16,910 nucleotides of DNA from an uncultured Collinsella sp. (GCA_902489295.1 CABTZM010000025.1:1-16910), one strand, 5' to 3'; numbered from the stretch's first letter, positions 7,267-15,166 are shown. Notes: generated from the sequence alone by a model not told the origin. Numbers and translations are program-made.

Positions 7267-7278
7267 TGACATATGTCA
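7267..7278. promoter_or_regulatory. Downstream operator-like palindrome (site 2)
   Basis: TGACATATGTCA is a perfect 12-base palindrome located at the predicted transcription start. Its centre is 53 bases from the centre of site 1, about five helical turns, so dimers on both sites would face the same side of the DNA. Occupancy would be expected to repress. The obvious candidate binder is the DUF134 helix-turn-helix encoded directly downstream, but this is inference. Confidence 0.65.
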
Positions 7279-7292
7279 GATTTGGAGAGTGT

Positions 7293-8057
7293 ATGGCTGG
7301 AAGACGCAAAAAACTGCGCCGCGTTGGGATCATCCCCGAATATCGCGGCTTTACCCCCGATGGCCTTGCCAGCGGAGACGCTATCGATATGACGGTCGAT
7401 GAGCTCGAAGTACTGCGCCTGTGCGATCTGAAGGGCCTCAATCAGGAGGCCGTCGCCCTGCACATGGGCATCGCCCGCGCCACGGTGGCGGCAATCAGCA
7501 GTCGCGCGCATCGCAAGGTGGCAAACGCGCTGGTCAATGGACGGGCGATCGTCATCGAAGGCGGCAACATCGCGTACTCCCCCATCACCACGACGACGGC
7601 CGCATGGCCAGCAAAGGAGGTCGGCACCATGAGGGTGGCAACAACGTACGACAACGGCAACATCTTTATGCACTTTGGCCGCAGCGAGCAGTTCAAGATC
7701 TACGACATCCAGGATGGCAAGGTGCTCAACGAGCAGGTCGTAGGCACCGGTGGCACCCGCCACGGCGCCTTGGCGGGCCTGCTTGCCAACGGTGGCGTTG
7801 ACACGCTCATTTGCGGCGGTATCGGCGGCGGCGCTATCAACGCGCTTGCCCAAGCCGGCATCACGGTCTATGCGGGCGCCCAGGGCAGCTGCGATGCCTG
7901 CGTCGAGGCCCTCATTGCCGGCACGCTCGCACAGACCGGCGAGGCCACCTGCGACTGCCATGGACATGATCACGAGCACATCCACGAGCATGGCGAGTCC
8001 TGCGGCTGCCACGGCCATCACGACCACGACGGACATGAGGGCTGCAGCTGCCACTAG
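7293..8057 (+). CDS. DUF134 HTH domain fused to NifX/NifB-like cofactor-binding domain, His/Cys-rich tail
   Basis: A 254-residue three-part protein. Residues 1-92 match DUF134: a basic RRKKLRRV start, then TVDELEVLRLCDLKGLNQEA, a helix-turn-helix (VALHMGIARATVAAISSRAH) and KVANALVNGRAIVIEGGN. After a Thr/Pro linker, residues 113-213 match the dinitrogenase iron-molybdenum cofactor-binding family (MRVATTYDNG, MHFGRSEQFKIYD, ICGGIGGGAINAL). Residues 220-254 hold 12 His and 6 Cys and probably bind metal. The ATG at 7293 follows GGAG; the frame runs back to 7119, but that part covers the promoter. No nitrogenase genes are nearby, so a role in metal or Fe-S sensing or handling is more likely than nitrogen fixation; the true ligand is unknown. 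An internal start at 7629 is described separately. Confidence 0.9.
   Translation: MAGRRKKLRRVGIIPEYRGFTPDGLASGDAIDMTVDELEVLRLCDLKGLNQEAVALHMGIARATVAAISSRAHRKVANALVNGRAIVIEGGNIAYSPITTTTAAWPAKEVGTMRVATTYDNGNIFMHFGRSEQFKIYDIQDGKVLNEQVVGTGGTRHGALAGLLANGGVDTLICGGIGGGAINALAQAGITVYAGAQGSCDACVEALIAGTLAQTGEATCDCHGHDHEHIHEHGESCGCHGHHDHDGHEGCSCH
7616..7631 (+). promoter_or_regulatory. Internal ribosome binding site and ATG for a free NifX-like domain
   Basis: Within the gene, AAAGGAGGT (7613-7621) is a near-perfect Shine-Dalgarno, eight bases before the in-frame ATG 7629-7631 (Met113). That Met begins precisely at the NifX-like domain (MRVATTYDNG). Initiation here would give a 142-residue protein (7629-8057) with the cofactor domain and His/Cys tail but no DNA-binding domain. 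The sequence shows the site; use is inferred. Confidence 0.6.
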
Positions 8058-8113
8058 CGGCAAGCACCTCGACGTCAACACGCTTCCGCGCGTGCGACAA
8101 CCTGCGAACAAAC

Positions 8114-8153
8114 GGCGTAGGCCGCCCGGAGTACCATCCAGGCGGCCTACGCC
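8114..8153 (-). terminator. Hairpin between convergent DUF134-NifX gene and ffh
   Basis: GGCGTAGGCCGCC (8114-8126) and GGCGGCCTACGCC (8141-8153) form a perfect 13-bp stem with a 14-base loop that can add a GGA/TCC pairing. On the minus strand it is followed by GTTTGTTC, a modest U-rich tail, so it probably ends the ffh transcript. There is no T tract on the plus strand, though a stem this strong may affect both directions. Confidence 0.6.
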
Positions 8154-8173
8154 ATACACGACTCAACCAGTCG

Positions 8174-9649
8174 TTACTTCTTATTGCGCATCTGCGCTTC
8201 CATCTGGCGCAGCAGGTCCATATCGGACTTAGGACCGCCCATTCCCAGGCCGCCCATGCCGCCCAGGCCCATGGCATCCAGACCGGGAATATTGGGCATG
8301 CGCATCTTTTTGCCCTTCTTGCCCTTCTTGCCCTTCTTGCCACCGGCCTGTGCCTGATTGGCCATCGAGCGCATGCGGCCCATCATCTTGTTCATCTCGC
8401 CCCACTGCTTCATAAGGCTATTGACCTCGGTGGGAGTCACGCCGGCGCCCTTGGCGATACGGGCGCGGCGCTGGCCGTTGATGATGGAGGGACGCAGGCG
8501 CTCCTCCTTGGTCATCGACATGATGATGGCCTCGTTCTTGTCGAAGATGCCCTCGTCCAAATTGCCGCCCATCTGGTTGAGCGCGCGCTGGCCGCCGGGG
8601 AGCATACCCAGGATGCCCTTCATGCCGCCCATCTTCTTGACAGCCTTCATCTGGTCGAGCATGTCGTTCATGGTAAAGCCCTCGCGCAGCATGCGCTCGG
8701 CAGCCTCGAGCTGCTCGGCGTCGGCTGCCTCCTGGGCCTTCTCGATGATGCCGACAACATCGCCCATGCCCAAGATGCGCTTGGCCATGCGGTCGGGATA
8801 GAACGGCTCCAGCGAATCGGGTTTCTCGCCTATGCTAACAAACTTGATGGGCTTGCCGGTCACCTGGCGCACGGAAAGCGCGCCGCCGCCACGGGCGTCG
8901 CCGTCGAGCTTGGAGATGATCACGCCGTCAAAGTCGGTGCGCTCGGCGAAGGTCGAGACGACGTTGACGATGTCCTGGCCGGTCATGGCATCGACGACCA
9001 TCAGCACCTGATCGGGCTTGACGGCCTTCTTGATGTCCACGGCCTCCTGCATCATCTGCTCGTCGATCTGCAAACGACCGGCGGTATCGACGATGACCAC
9101 GTCACGCAGGTGGTCGACGGCCTCCTGAATGGCGCCCTTGGCAATGTCGACCGGGTGCGCGCCGTCGCCGCGGAAGACCGGCACACCGATCTCGCCACCG
9201 AGCGTGGCCAGCTGGTCGGCAGCGGCGGGGCGGTAGACGTCGCACGCGGCGAGCAGCGGCGAGCGGCCCTGCTTCTTGAGCAGGTAGGCAAGCTTTACGG
9301 CAGCCGTGGTCTTACCGGAGCCCTGCAGGCCCACGAGCATGATGACATTGGGGATGCGGTTGCTAAAGACGAGCTTGCTCTCGGTGGAGCCGAGCATTTC
9401 GGTGAGCTCGTCGAGCACGATCTTGACGACGTTTTGCGCCGGCGACAGCGACTCCATGACCTCGGCGGTCATGCAGCGCTCCTTGGTCTTGGCGACAAAC
9501 TCCTTAACGACCTTAAAGTTGACGTCGGCCTCGAGCAGCGCCATGCGGATGTCGCGCATGGCAGAAGTAATATCGGCCTCGGTCAGCTTACCCTTGCCGC
9601 GCAGGCGGTCAAATGTGTCGTTGAGGCGATCGCTCAGGGAATCAAACAC
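8174..9649 (-). CDS. ffh: Signal recognition particle protein Ffh (SRP54)
   Basis: A 491-residue SRP GTPase that, with 4.5S/SRP RNA, binds signal sequences on ribosomes and delivers them to FtsY at the membrane. N domain about 1-90; G domain with GLQGSGKT (107-114), DVYRPAA, DTAGR (188-192) and SKLDGDARGG (246-255); Met-rich M domain from about 297 with the RNA-binding region including RRARIAKGAGVTPTEVN. The C-terminal extension is longer than in typical Ffh (about 450 residues): a KKG repeat run (437-448) followed by Gly/Met-rich sequence. The start is GTG at 9649, with AAGGAG six bases upstream overlapping the ftsY stop, so translation is likely coupled to ftsY. It is the last gene of the cluster. 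No SRP RNA gene was recognised in the window. Confidence 0.97.
   Translation of the reverse strand: MFDSLSDRLNDTFDRLRGKGKLTEADITSAMRDIRMALLEADVNFKVVKEFVAKTKERCMTAEVMESLSPAQNVVKIVLDELTEMLGSTESKLVFSNRIPNVIMLVGLQGSGKTTAAVKLAYLLKKQGRSPLLAACDVYRPAAADQLATLGGEIGVPVFRGDGAHPVDIAKGAIQEAVDHLRDVVIVDTAGRLQIDEQMMQEAVDIKKAVKPDQVLMVVDAMTGQDIVNVVSTFAERTDFDGVIISKLDGDARGGGALSVRQVTGKPIKFVSIGEKPDSLEPFYPDRMAKRILGMGDVVGIIEKAQEAADAEQLEAAERMLREGFTMNDMLDQMKAVKKMGGMKGILGMLPGGQRALNQMGGNLDEGIFDKNEAIIMSMTKEERLRPSIINGQRRARIAKGAGVTPTEVNSLMKQWGEMNKMMGRMRSMANQAQAGGKKGKKGKKGKKMRMPNIPGLDAMGLGGMGGLGMGGPKSDMDLLRQMEAQMRNKK
8307..8342 (-). repeat. 9-bp tandem repeat encoding KKG units in Ffh
   Basis: Four consecutive 9-base units close to TTCTTGCCC (plus strand) encode Lys-Lys-Gly steps in the Ffh C-terminal tail. 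Two units are identical and the end units differ slightly. Such in-frame repeats can vary in copy number by slippage without breaking the reading frame. Confidence 0.85.
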
Positions 9650-9659
9650 TGGTTACTCC

Positions 9660-10577
9660 TTAGTTGGACTCGCCCACCAGGGCGCGGCAGAAATCTTTGG
9701 CGTTAAACTCCTGCAGGTCATCGACCTGCTCGCCCACGCCGATGCGTAGGATCGGGAGCTTGAGCTTCTCGGCCACGGCCATGGCGATACCGCCCTTAGC
9801 CGTGCCGTCGAGCTTAGTCATGATAATACCGTCCAGGCCCAGCGCCTCGTTAAACTCGAGCGCCTGGTTCAGACCGTTCTGACCAGTGGCGGCATCGATC
9901 ACAAGCACGACCGAGACCGGCATGGGACCGGCGGCCATATTGGCGGCGCGCTTACGAGTCACATTGACCACCTTGGCGAGCTCGCGCATGAGCTCGGGGC
10001 TCGTGTGCAGACGACCGGCGGTATCGATGAGCACCAGGTCGCTGCCGCGCTTATCGGCCTCGTCGAGCACGTCATAGCACACGCTCGCCGGATCGGAACC
10101 GCGGTCACGCTTGATAACCGGTACGCCGGCACGCTGACCCCACACATCGAGCTGCTCGATAGCGGCGGCGCGGAAGGTGTCGGCCGAACCGATGACCACG
10201 TTCTTGCCGCGGGCGGCCATGGCGCTCGCAATCTTGCCGACCGTGGTGGTCTTGCCGGCGCCGTTGATACCGACAAACAGCACGCAGCTCGGCGTATCGG
10301 AAAACGGGTCGCGCTCAACAGGCACAAAATGGCCCTCGAGCTGCTCGGCCAGGGCGCGACGAAGCTGCGGGGCGGTCTTGAGGTTCTTCTTGGCGGCGGC
10401 GTCACGCAGGTCATCGGAGACCTGAATGGCGACCTCGGCGCCCATGTCACCCATGACGAGGGTGTCCTCAAGATCCTCCCAAAAATCCTCGTCGACCTCA
10501 CCGCCAAAGTAGAAGACCTCGTTGAGGGCCTCGCGGCTGCGCTCAAGTCCGCGCGAGAGTGCGTCAAAGAATCCCAT
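9660..10577 (-). CDS. ftsY: SRP receptor GTPase FtsY
   Basis: A 305-residue SRP receptor that binds Ffh-ribosome complexes at the membrane and hands nascent chains to the Sec translocon. N domain about 1-95, then the G domain with GINGAGKT (103-110), DTFRAAA, DTAGRLH (185-191), IDAATGQN and TKLDGTAKGG (254-263). There is no long acidic A domain as in E. coli FtsY; the protein starts almost directly at the NG core with a short amphipathic segment (GFFDALSRGLERSREAL) that could contact the membrane. The ATG overlaps the smc stop by one base (TAATG), a typical coupled junction, and its own stop is next to the ffh ribosome binding site. Co-transcription of both SRP GTPases makes matched production likely. 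Confidence 0.97.
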   Translation of the reverse strand: MGFFDALSRGLERSREALNEVFYFGGEVDEDFWEDLEDTLVMGDMGAEVAIQVSDDLRDAAAKKNLKTAPQLRRALAEQLEGHFVPVERDPFSDTPSCVLFVGINGAGKTTTVGKIASAMAARGKNVVIGSADTFRAAAIEQLDVWGQRAGVPVIKRDRGSDPASVCYDVLDEADKRGSDLVLIDTAGRLHTSPELMRELAKVVNVTRKRAANMAAGPMPVSVVLVIDAATGQNGLNQALEFNEALGLDGIIMTKLDGTAKGGIAMAVAEKLKLPILRIGVGEQVDDLQEFNAKDFCRALVGESN

Positions 10578-13500
10578 TATGCATTCACGACCTTTCCGGT
10601 TTCGCGATCGAGTTTTTGCGAGACGACGCGACTGACGCCGTCGGCTTGCATCGAGACGCCATAGAGGACGTCAGCGTCCTCCATAGTACGGCGCTGATGC
10701 GAGATTACCAAGAGCTGCGTATCGGAACGCAGCACATCGAGGGCGCCGATGAGCTTGGACAGGTTGGCGTCGTCGAGTGCCGCCTCGACCTCGTCCAGCA
10801 CATAGAACGGCACCGTACGCGTGCGATACACGGCAAAGAGCAGGGCGAGCGCCGTCAGGCTCTTCTCGCCGCCCGACATGAGCATCATCTTGGTGATGCG
10901 CTTGCCGCGCGGCTGCGCCACGACCTCGATACCCGTCTCGGCAGGATGCTCGGGATCGGTCATCTCCAGATGAGCCTGACCGCCCGGGAAGAGCATGGCG
11001 AAGATCTCGCGGAAATTCGCATCAACCTTCTCAAACGTCACCAAGAACGCCTTGCGCATCTTACGGTCGATGGCCACGGTGATCTTGGTGAGCGCCTTGC
11101 GCGCGCTCTCCAAATCGGCCAGTTGCTCCTCGATGTAATCGGCGCGGCGCTTGAGCTGCTCGTACTCCTCCATGGCAACCTGGTTCACGGGGCCCAGGTT
11201 GTTGATCTGGCGCACGAGCTGGTTGAGCTCGCGCTCGGCGGCGTCGCGGTCGGTGGGCGCCGGCAGCATGAGCGCTTCCTCGAGCACCGTGGTGCCATCG
11301 GCGGTAATGGCCTTGATGGCAGCCTCGACCTGCACCTCGAGCTTGCCGCGCGCCACCTTGAACTCATTTTGCGTCGTGGCGGCAGCATCGACCCTCTCTT
11401 TAGCGCGGGCGACTTCGGTCTTGGCGTCCTCGATAGTCTTCTTAAGTGAAGCAGAGTCCGCCTCCTCGAGCGAAGCCTGATCGCGCAGGCGCGCAGCCCA
11501 GTCCGAGGCGCGCTCCAACAGAGCAGAATAGCGCTCGTGCATGGGATCGACGCGAAGGCGCAGCAGCTCGAGCGAGCGCGAGGCCTGACGCGTTCCGCGG
11601 ATACGACGGTCGATACCCTCCAGGCGATGCTCAAGATCGGGCACGCGGCCCTTCAGCGAACGAAGGCGCTCGCTCGTCTGAGCCAGGCGCACCTTAGCGT
11701 CGGCGAGCTTACCGGCGGCCTCGGAATCGTCGCGACGCACGCGATCGAGCTCGTCGTTGGCCTCGGCAATCTGCAAGCCTAAGTCGCTCGCCTGCGCACG
11801 GGACTCGTCACGCGAACGGGTAAGTTCATCCACGCGCGGACGTGCGGCACGAACGGCCTCTGCGGCCTGCTCGCGGCGCTTGGAAATGCGCACGCGCTCG
11901 ACCTCGGCGTTGTTGGCACTCTGCTCCAGGCGGCCGATCTCGGACAGCAGGGAGCGACGCTCGCCCTCAAGGCGGGCAATCTCGCCGGCGGCATCGCCCT
12001 CAGCGGCACGCGCCTCTTCGACGGCCGCATTGGCCTCGACGACCTGATCCGACACATGCTCAAACACGGCAGCCAGATCGGGCTCCAGGCCCTCCAGCTC
12101 GCGAATGCGACGCTTGCGCTCCAGAGCACCCGAGGCCTCGCCGGCATCGAGGCCCACGCGAACCAGGCCGCCACAGCTTACGCGAGCGCCATCGGGGGTC
12201 ACGTAAGTCACGCCGTCAACGACCGGCGCCGACAGCGCGGCAGCAAGATCGTCCACTACGTAATATCCGCCGAGCAACGCCTCGACGACGGGACCGTAGC
12301 CTGCGCGCACGGACAGACGATCAACCAGACGGGTACCGGCAGCGCCCTCAGCGGCGGTAGAGCCGCTCACGCCGCGCGCCACCAGCAGCGCCTCGCCCGA
12401 GGCCTTCTTCTGGTCCAGAGCGGCACGACCGGCACGCTCAAGCGCGGACGTATCGTCGAATAGCAGTGCATCGATATCGCCGGCGAGCAATTGCTCAACC
12501 AAGCCCTCAAGCTCGCGCGGGGCCTCGAGCACGTCGCCCAGACGACCCGAGACATCATCGCCCAGCGCACCCACCAGACGGCTCACCAGCGGCGAGCTGT
12601 CGGCCATGCGGGCATCGAGTTTCTTTTGGCTGGCAAGCTCCGAGCGCACCTCGGAGAGCTTGTTACGCGCTTCACTCTCGCGGGCACGCAGGTCCTTCAG
12701 GGCCGCGCGTGCCGCCTCGGTGGCCTCACGCGCATCGACCTGAGCCTGGCGCGCTTCCTCAAGAGCGCCCTCAAGCTCCTCGGCGCGGTCGCGACGGCTC
12801 TCGAGCGAGGCCGTGACCTCCTCGAGCTGCTCGTCAATCTGCTCCAGGCGCGAGGCATACATGTTGTCCTCGACCTCGGCATTGCTCAAGGAATCCTTCA
12901 CCTTGGCGAGCTCGAGCGCGGCATTATCGGCCACGCGCTGCACATCGCGTTGCTCGCGCGTGAGCTGCGAAATCTGATTGTCGAGCGCCACGCGACGCTC
13001 GTGGAGCTCAGCAGCGGCAGGACCGGCGGCGTCAACGTCCTCCTGGGCCTGCATGTGCGCGCCGGTCACTTCCTCAAGCTGGGCGCGCGCGTCCTCGAGC
13101 TCCTCGACCACGCGACGACGCTGATGCTCGGAGCTCGAGATCTGGCCGCGCATGTCGGACAGGCGCGACACCATGTTGTGGCCCTTTTCCTCGAGCAGGC
13201 GCATGTCGGAGTTAATGCGGCCGACCACATCTTGCATATGACGGCGTTGCTCGCCCAGGTCGCCCACAAACAGGCCCTTTTCCTCAAGCATAACCTGGAG
13301 CTTCTCGAGCTCGCGCTCCTTTTCGCCCATGCGGTACTGCGCAAGCTCCAGCTCGGCAGCGCCCTCCTTGGAGCGACTCTCCAGGTCGTTCCACTGCGAC
13401 TGCAGCGAACGCAGCTCGTCGACGGCTAGCATCTGCGTAAGCTCGTTCGCGCGCGAGGACAGCTCTTTGTACTTGCGCGCGCGATCGACCTGACGCTCCA

Positions 13501-14113
13501 GCGGTCGCAGCTGACGGGCGATTTCTTTATTGATGTCGCGGGCACGCGTCAGGTGCTCGTCCATCGACTTAATCTTTTTGAGCGCACGCTCCTTGCGGCG
13601 CTTGTGCTTGGAGATGCCGGCAGCCTCCTCGATGAGGGCGCGGCGCTCCTCGGGGCGGCTCTGCAAAATGGCGTCGAGCTTGCCCTGGCTGATGATGGAA
13701 TGCGTATCCTTGCCTAGGCCGGAATCGTGCAGGATGTCCTGAATGTCCATCAGGCGGCACGGGCTCGAATTGATGAGGTACTCGCTTTCGCCCGAGCGAT
13801 ACATGCGACGGGTGATGGCGACCTCGTCAAAATCGACGGGCAGCATATGGTCCGAGTTATCGAGCACCAGCGTAACCTCAGCGACACCCACCGGCTTGCG
13901 CGCTGACGAGCCCGAGAAGATGACGTCCTCCATGGCCTGGCCGCGCAGCTGCTTGGCGCTCTGCTCGCCCAGGACCCACAGAATCGAGTCAGAGATGTTC
14001 GATTTTCCCGAGCCGTTGGGACCGACGATGACGGTCAGGCCCGGCTCAAACGTCATATGGGCGCGGTCGGCAAACGACTTGAACCCTTTGAGCGTGAGGG
14101 ACTTGAGATACAC
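10577..14113 (-). CDS. smc: Chromosome segregation protein SMC
   Basis: A 1178-residue SMC ATPase, the core of the condensin-like complex (with ScpA and ScpB, not in this window) that compacts and segregates the chromosome. Walker A GPNGSGKSN at 31-39 in a head beginning KSLTLKGFKSFAD; long heptad-rich coiled coils at about 170-500 and 670-1000, rich in Glu, Arg, Ala and Leu; a Gly/Ala-rich hinge region at about 505-660; then the signature LMSGGEKSLTALALLFA near 1078 and Walker B FYVLDEVEAALDD near 1103. Length and order are normal for bacterial SMC. The start is GTG at 14113, preceded by GAGGAA four to five bases upstream and ten bases after the rnc stop. Many open frames on the opposite strand arise from its GC-rich codon use and are not genes. 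Confidence 0.97.
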   Translation of the reverse strand: MYLKSLTLKGFKSFADRAHMTFEPGLTVIVGPNGSGKSNISDSILWVLGEQSAKQLRGQAMEDVIFSGSSARKPVGVAEVTLVLDNSDHMLPVDFDEVAITRRMYRSGESEYLINSSPCRLMDIQDILHDSGLGKDTHSIISQGKLDAILQSRPEERRALIEEAAGISKHKRRKERALKKIKSMDEHLTRARDINKEIARQLRPLERQVDRARKYKELSSRANELTQMLAVDELRSLQSQWNDLESRSKEGAAELELAQYRMGEKERELEKLQVMLEEKGLFVGDLGEQRRHMQDVVGRINSDMRLLEEKGHNMVSRLSDMRGQISSSEHQRRRVVEELEDARAQLEEVTGAHMQAQEDVDAAGPAAAELHERRVALDNQISQLTREQRDVQRVADNAALELAKVKDSLSNAEVEDNMYASRLEQIDEQLEEVTASLESRRDRAEELEGALEEARQAQVDAREATEAARAALKDLRARESEARNKLSEVRSELASQKKLDARMADSSPLVSRLVGALGDDVSGRLGDVLEAPRELEGLVEQLLAGDIDALLFDDTSALERAGRAALDQKKASGEALLVARGVSGSTAAEGAAGTRLVDRLSVRAGYGPVVEALLGGYYVVDDLAAALSAPVVDGVTYVTPDGARVSCGGLVRVGLDAGEASGALERKRRIRELEGLEPDLAAVFEHVSDQVVEANAAVEEARAAEGDAAGEIARLEGERRSLLSEIGRLEQSANNAEVERVRISKRREQAAEAVRAARPRVDELTRSRDESRAQASDLGLQIAEANDELDRVRRDDSEAAGKLADAKVRLAQTSERLRSLKGRVPDLEHRLEGIDRRIRGTRQASRSLELLRLRVDPMHERYSALLERASDWAARLRDQASLEEADSASLKKTIEDAKTEVARAKERVDAAATTQNEFKVARGKLEVQVEAAIKAITADGTTVLEEALMLPAPTDRDAAERELNQLVRQINNLGPVNQVAMEEYEQLKRRADYIEEQLADLESARKALTKITVAIDRKMRKAFLVTFEKVDANFREIFAMLFPGGQAHLEMTDPEHPAETGIEVVAQPRGKRITKMMLMSGGEKSLTALALLFAVYRTRTVPFYVLDEVEAALDDANLSKLIGALDVLRSDTQLLVISHQRRTMEDADVLYGVSMQADGVSRVVSQKLDRETGKVVNA

Positions 14114-14123
14114 GGTTCCTCGC

Positions 14124-14849
14124 TTACACGCGCTTCTTGTTCAGAATAACGCCGTTGGTGGTGTAACCCATGCGGTCAAGCGCCTCGAGAGCAGCGGCTC
14201 CCTCGGCTTCTTTCTTTGAGGAGCCGGAGCCGCGACCCTGACGGATGCCATCGATCAAAACCACGGCGGTAAAGGTGGGCGCATGCGCCGGGCCCTCGGA
14301 GCCAACGAGCTTGTACGCCGGGGGCTCGTGACCGTCGGCTTGCACACACTCCTGCAAAAACGACTTGGGGTTCGCAGGATGCTCGGCACGCTCGGAAGCC
14401 AAATGCGGCTTAAGCGTACGGTGAATGAACTCCGCCGCGGCATCCCAGCCGGCATCCAGGTACAGCGCTCCCACGAGCGACTCGTAGACGTTCTCGAGGG
14501 CCGAATGCAGGCCGCGCGCACCGGTACCGGTCTCGGAGGCACCAAAGATGATGATGTCGTCGATGCCCAGCTCGTGAGAAACCTCGGACAGCGTAGCACC
14601 CGAGACAAGCGACACCTTCAGGCGCGTGAGCTTGCCCTCGTCAAACTCCGGATAGGACTCAAACAGGGAGCGTGCGACCACAGCGCCCAAAATGGAATCG
14701 CCCAAGAACTCAAGGCGCTCATAGCTGGCAGAAACCGGCTGGCCCTCGACTGCCGAGGGATGCGTGAGTGCCGCGCGCAGCAGCACCTTATTATTGAACT
14801 CATGGCCCAGGATTTCCTGGGCGCGCGTAAGTCGGTCGGATAAAGCCAA
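14124..14849 (-). CDS. rnc: Ribonuclease III
   Basis: A 241-residue double-strand-specific endoribonuclease that processes rRNA precursors and structured mRNAs. Catalytic domain about 1-150 with the signature SYERLEFLGDSILGAV (Glu44, Glu47, Asp51) and the second acidic motif ENVYESLVGALYLDAG (120-133, Glu123). C-terminal double-stranded RNA-binding domain from NPKSFLQECVQ (about 159) to EAEGAAALEALDRMG. At the position usually held by a metal-binding Asp (D114 in E. coli), this protein has Asn120. The start is TTG at 14849: AAGGAGG, encoded by the last codons of acpP, lies eight bases upstream and no other suitable start exists. The gap to acpP is three bases, so translational coupling is expected. 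Confidence 0.96.
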   Translation of the reverse strand: MALSDRLTRAQEILGHEFNNKVLLRAALTHPSAVEGQPVSASYERLEFLGDSILGAVVARSLFESYPEFDEGKLTRLKVSLVSGATLSEVSHELGIDDIIIFGASETGTGARGLHSALENVYESLVGALYLDAGWDAAAEFIHRTLKPHLASERAEHPANPKSFLQECVQADGHEPPAYKLVGSEGPAHAPTFTAVVLIDGIRQGRGSGSSKKEAEGAAALEALDRMGYTTNGVILNKKRV

Positions 14850-14852
14850 GAC

Positions 14853-15095
14853 TTAGGCCTCCTTGGCAGCTTCGATAGCGTCGACGGCGTCGGCGACAGA
14901 GTTGAGCGAGAGCAGGGTCTCGTCATCGATCTCGAGGTTGAACTCGTCCTCGATAGCCGTAACCAGCTGCAGGCGCTCGAGCGAGTTGGCATCGAGGTCG
15001 TCAAAGGTGGTCTCCTCGCTAATTTCGGCAACATCGACGCCCAGAACGTCAGCAGCGACCTCGGCGATCTTGTCGAAGATTTCGGAGCGGTCCAT
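14853..15095 (-). CDS. acpP: Acyl carrier protein
   Basis: An 80-residue acidic four-helix protein that carries growing acyl chains on a 4'-phosphopantetheine arm during fatty-acid synthesis. The attachment serine is Ser38 in FDDLDANSLERLQLV; the usual DSL triad reads NSL. The rest (VTAIEDEFNLEIDDETL, SVADAVDAI) is typical. AGAGGA lies six bases before the ATG at 15095. The genomic position after plsX and before rnc is the classical place of the fatty-acid ACP, and favours this over a polyketide or cell-wall carrier, although the NSL variant leaves some doubt. The final codons contain the ribosome binding site for rnc. Confidence 0.92.
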   Translation of the reverse strand: MDRSEIFDKIAEVAADVLGVDVAEISEETTFDDLDANSLERLQLVTAIEDEFNLEIDDETLLSLNSVADAVDAIEAAKEA

Positions 15096-15132
15096 AGCGC
15101 TTCCTCTCATAGTGCATGAATACCAAAAGAAT

Positions 15133-15152
15133 GGTACCGCCCGGGCGGTACC
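15133..15152 (-). terminator. 20-base perfect palindrome between plsX and acpP
   Basis: GGTACCGCCCGGGCGGTACC is a perfect 20-base palindrome; a single A-T pair extends it. As RNA it would fold into a GC-rich stem with a CCGG loop, followed on the minus strand by ATTCTTTT. It may be a partial terminator for plsX or an attenuator in the acpP leader, or a protein-binding site in DNA. Confidence 0.55.
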
Positions 15153-15166
15153 AAGACACGGTTCTG

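Noticed and set aside
7212..7278. TGACATATGTCA palindromes as terminators
   Set aside because: Short AT-containing stems without loops or T tracts, placed around a promoter; an operator is the better reading.
7119..7292. N-terminal extension of the DUF134-NifX frame
   Set aside because: It would start inside thyA and cover the promoter and both palindromes; the ATG at 7293 has a Shine-Dalgarno and begins at the known DUF134 boundary.
12491..13429. Long plus-strand open frames across smc (also around 10559-11449)
   Set aside because: Antisense to the heptad-rich smc coiled coil; Leu/Ala/His-rich translations are typical shadows of Glu/Ala/Arg-rich coding sequence.
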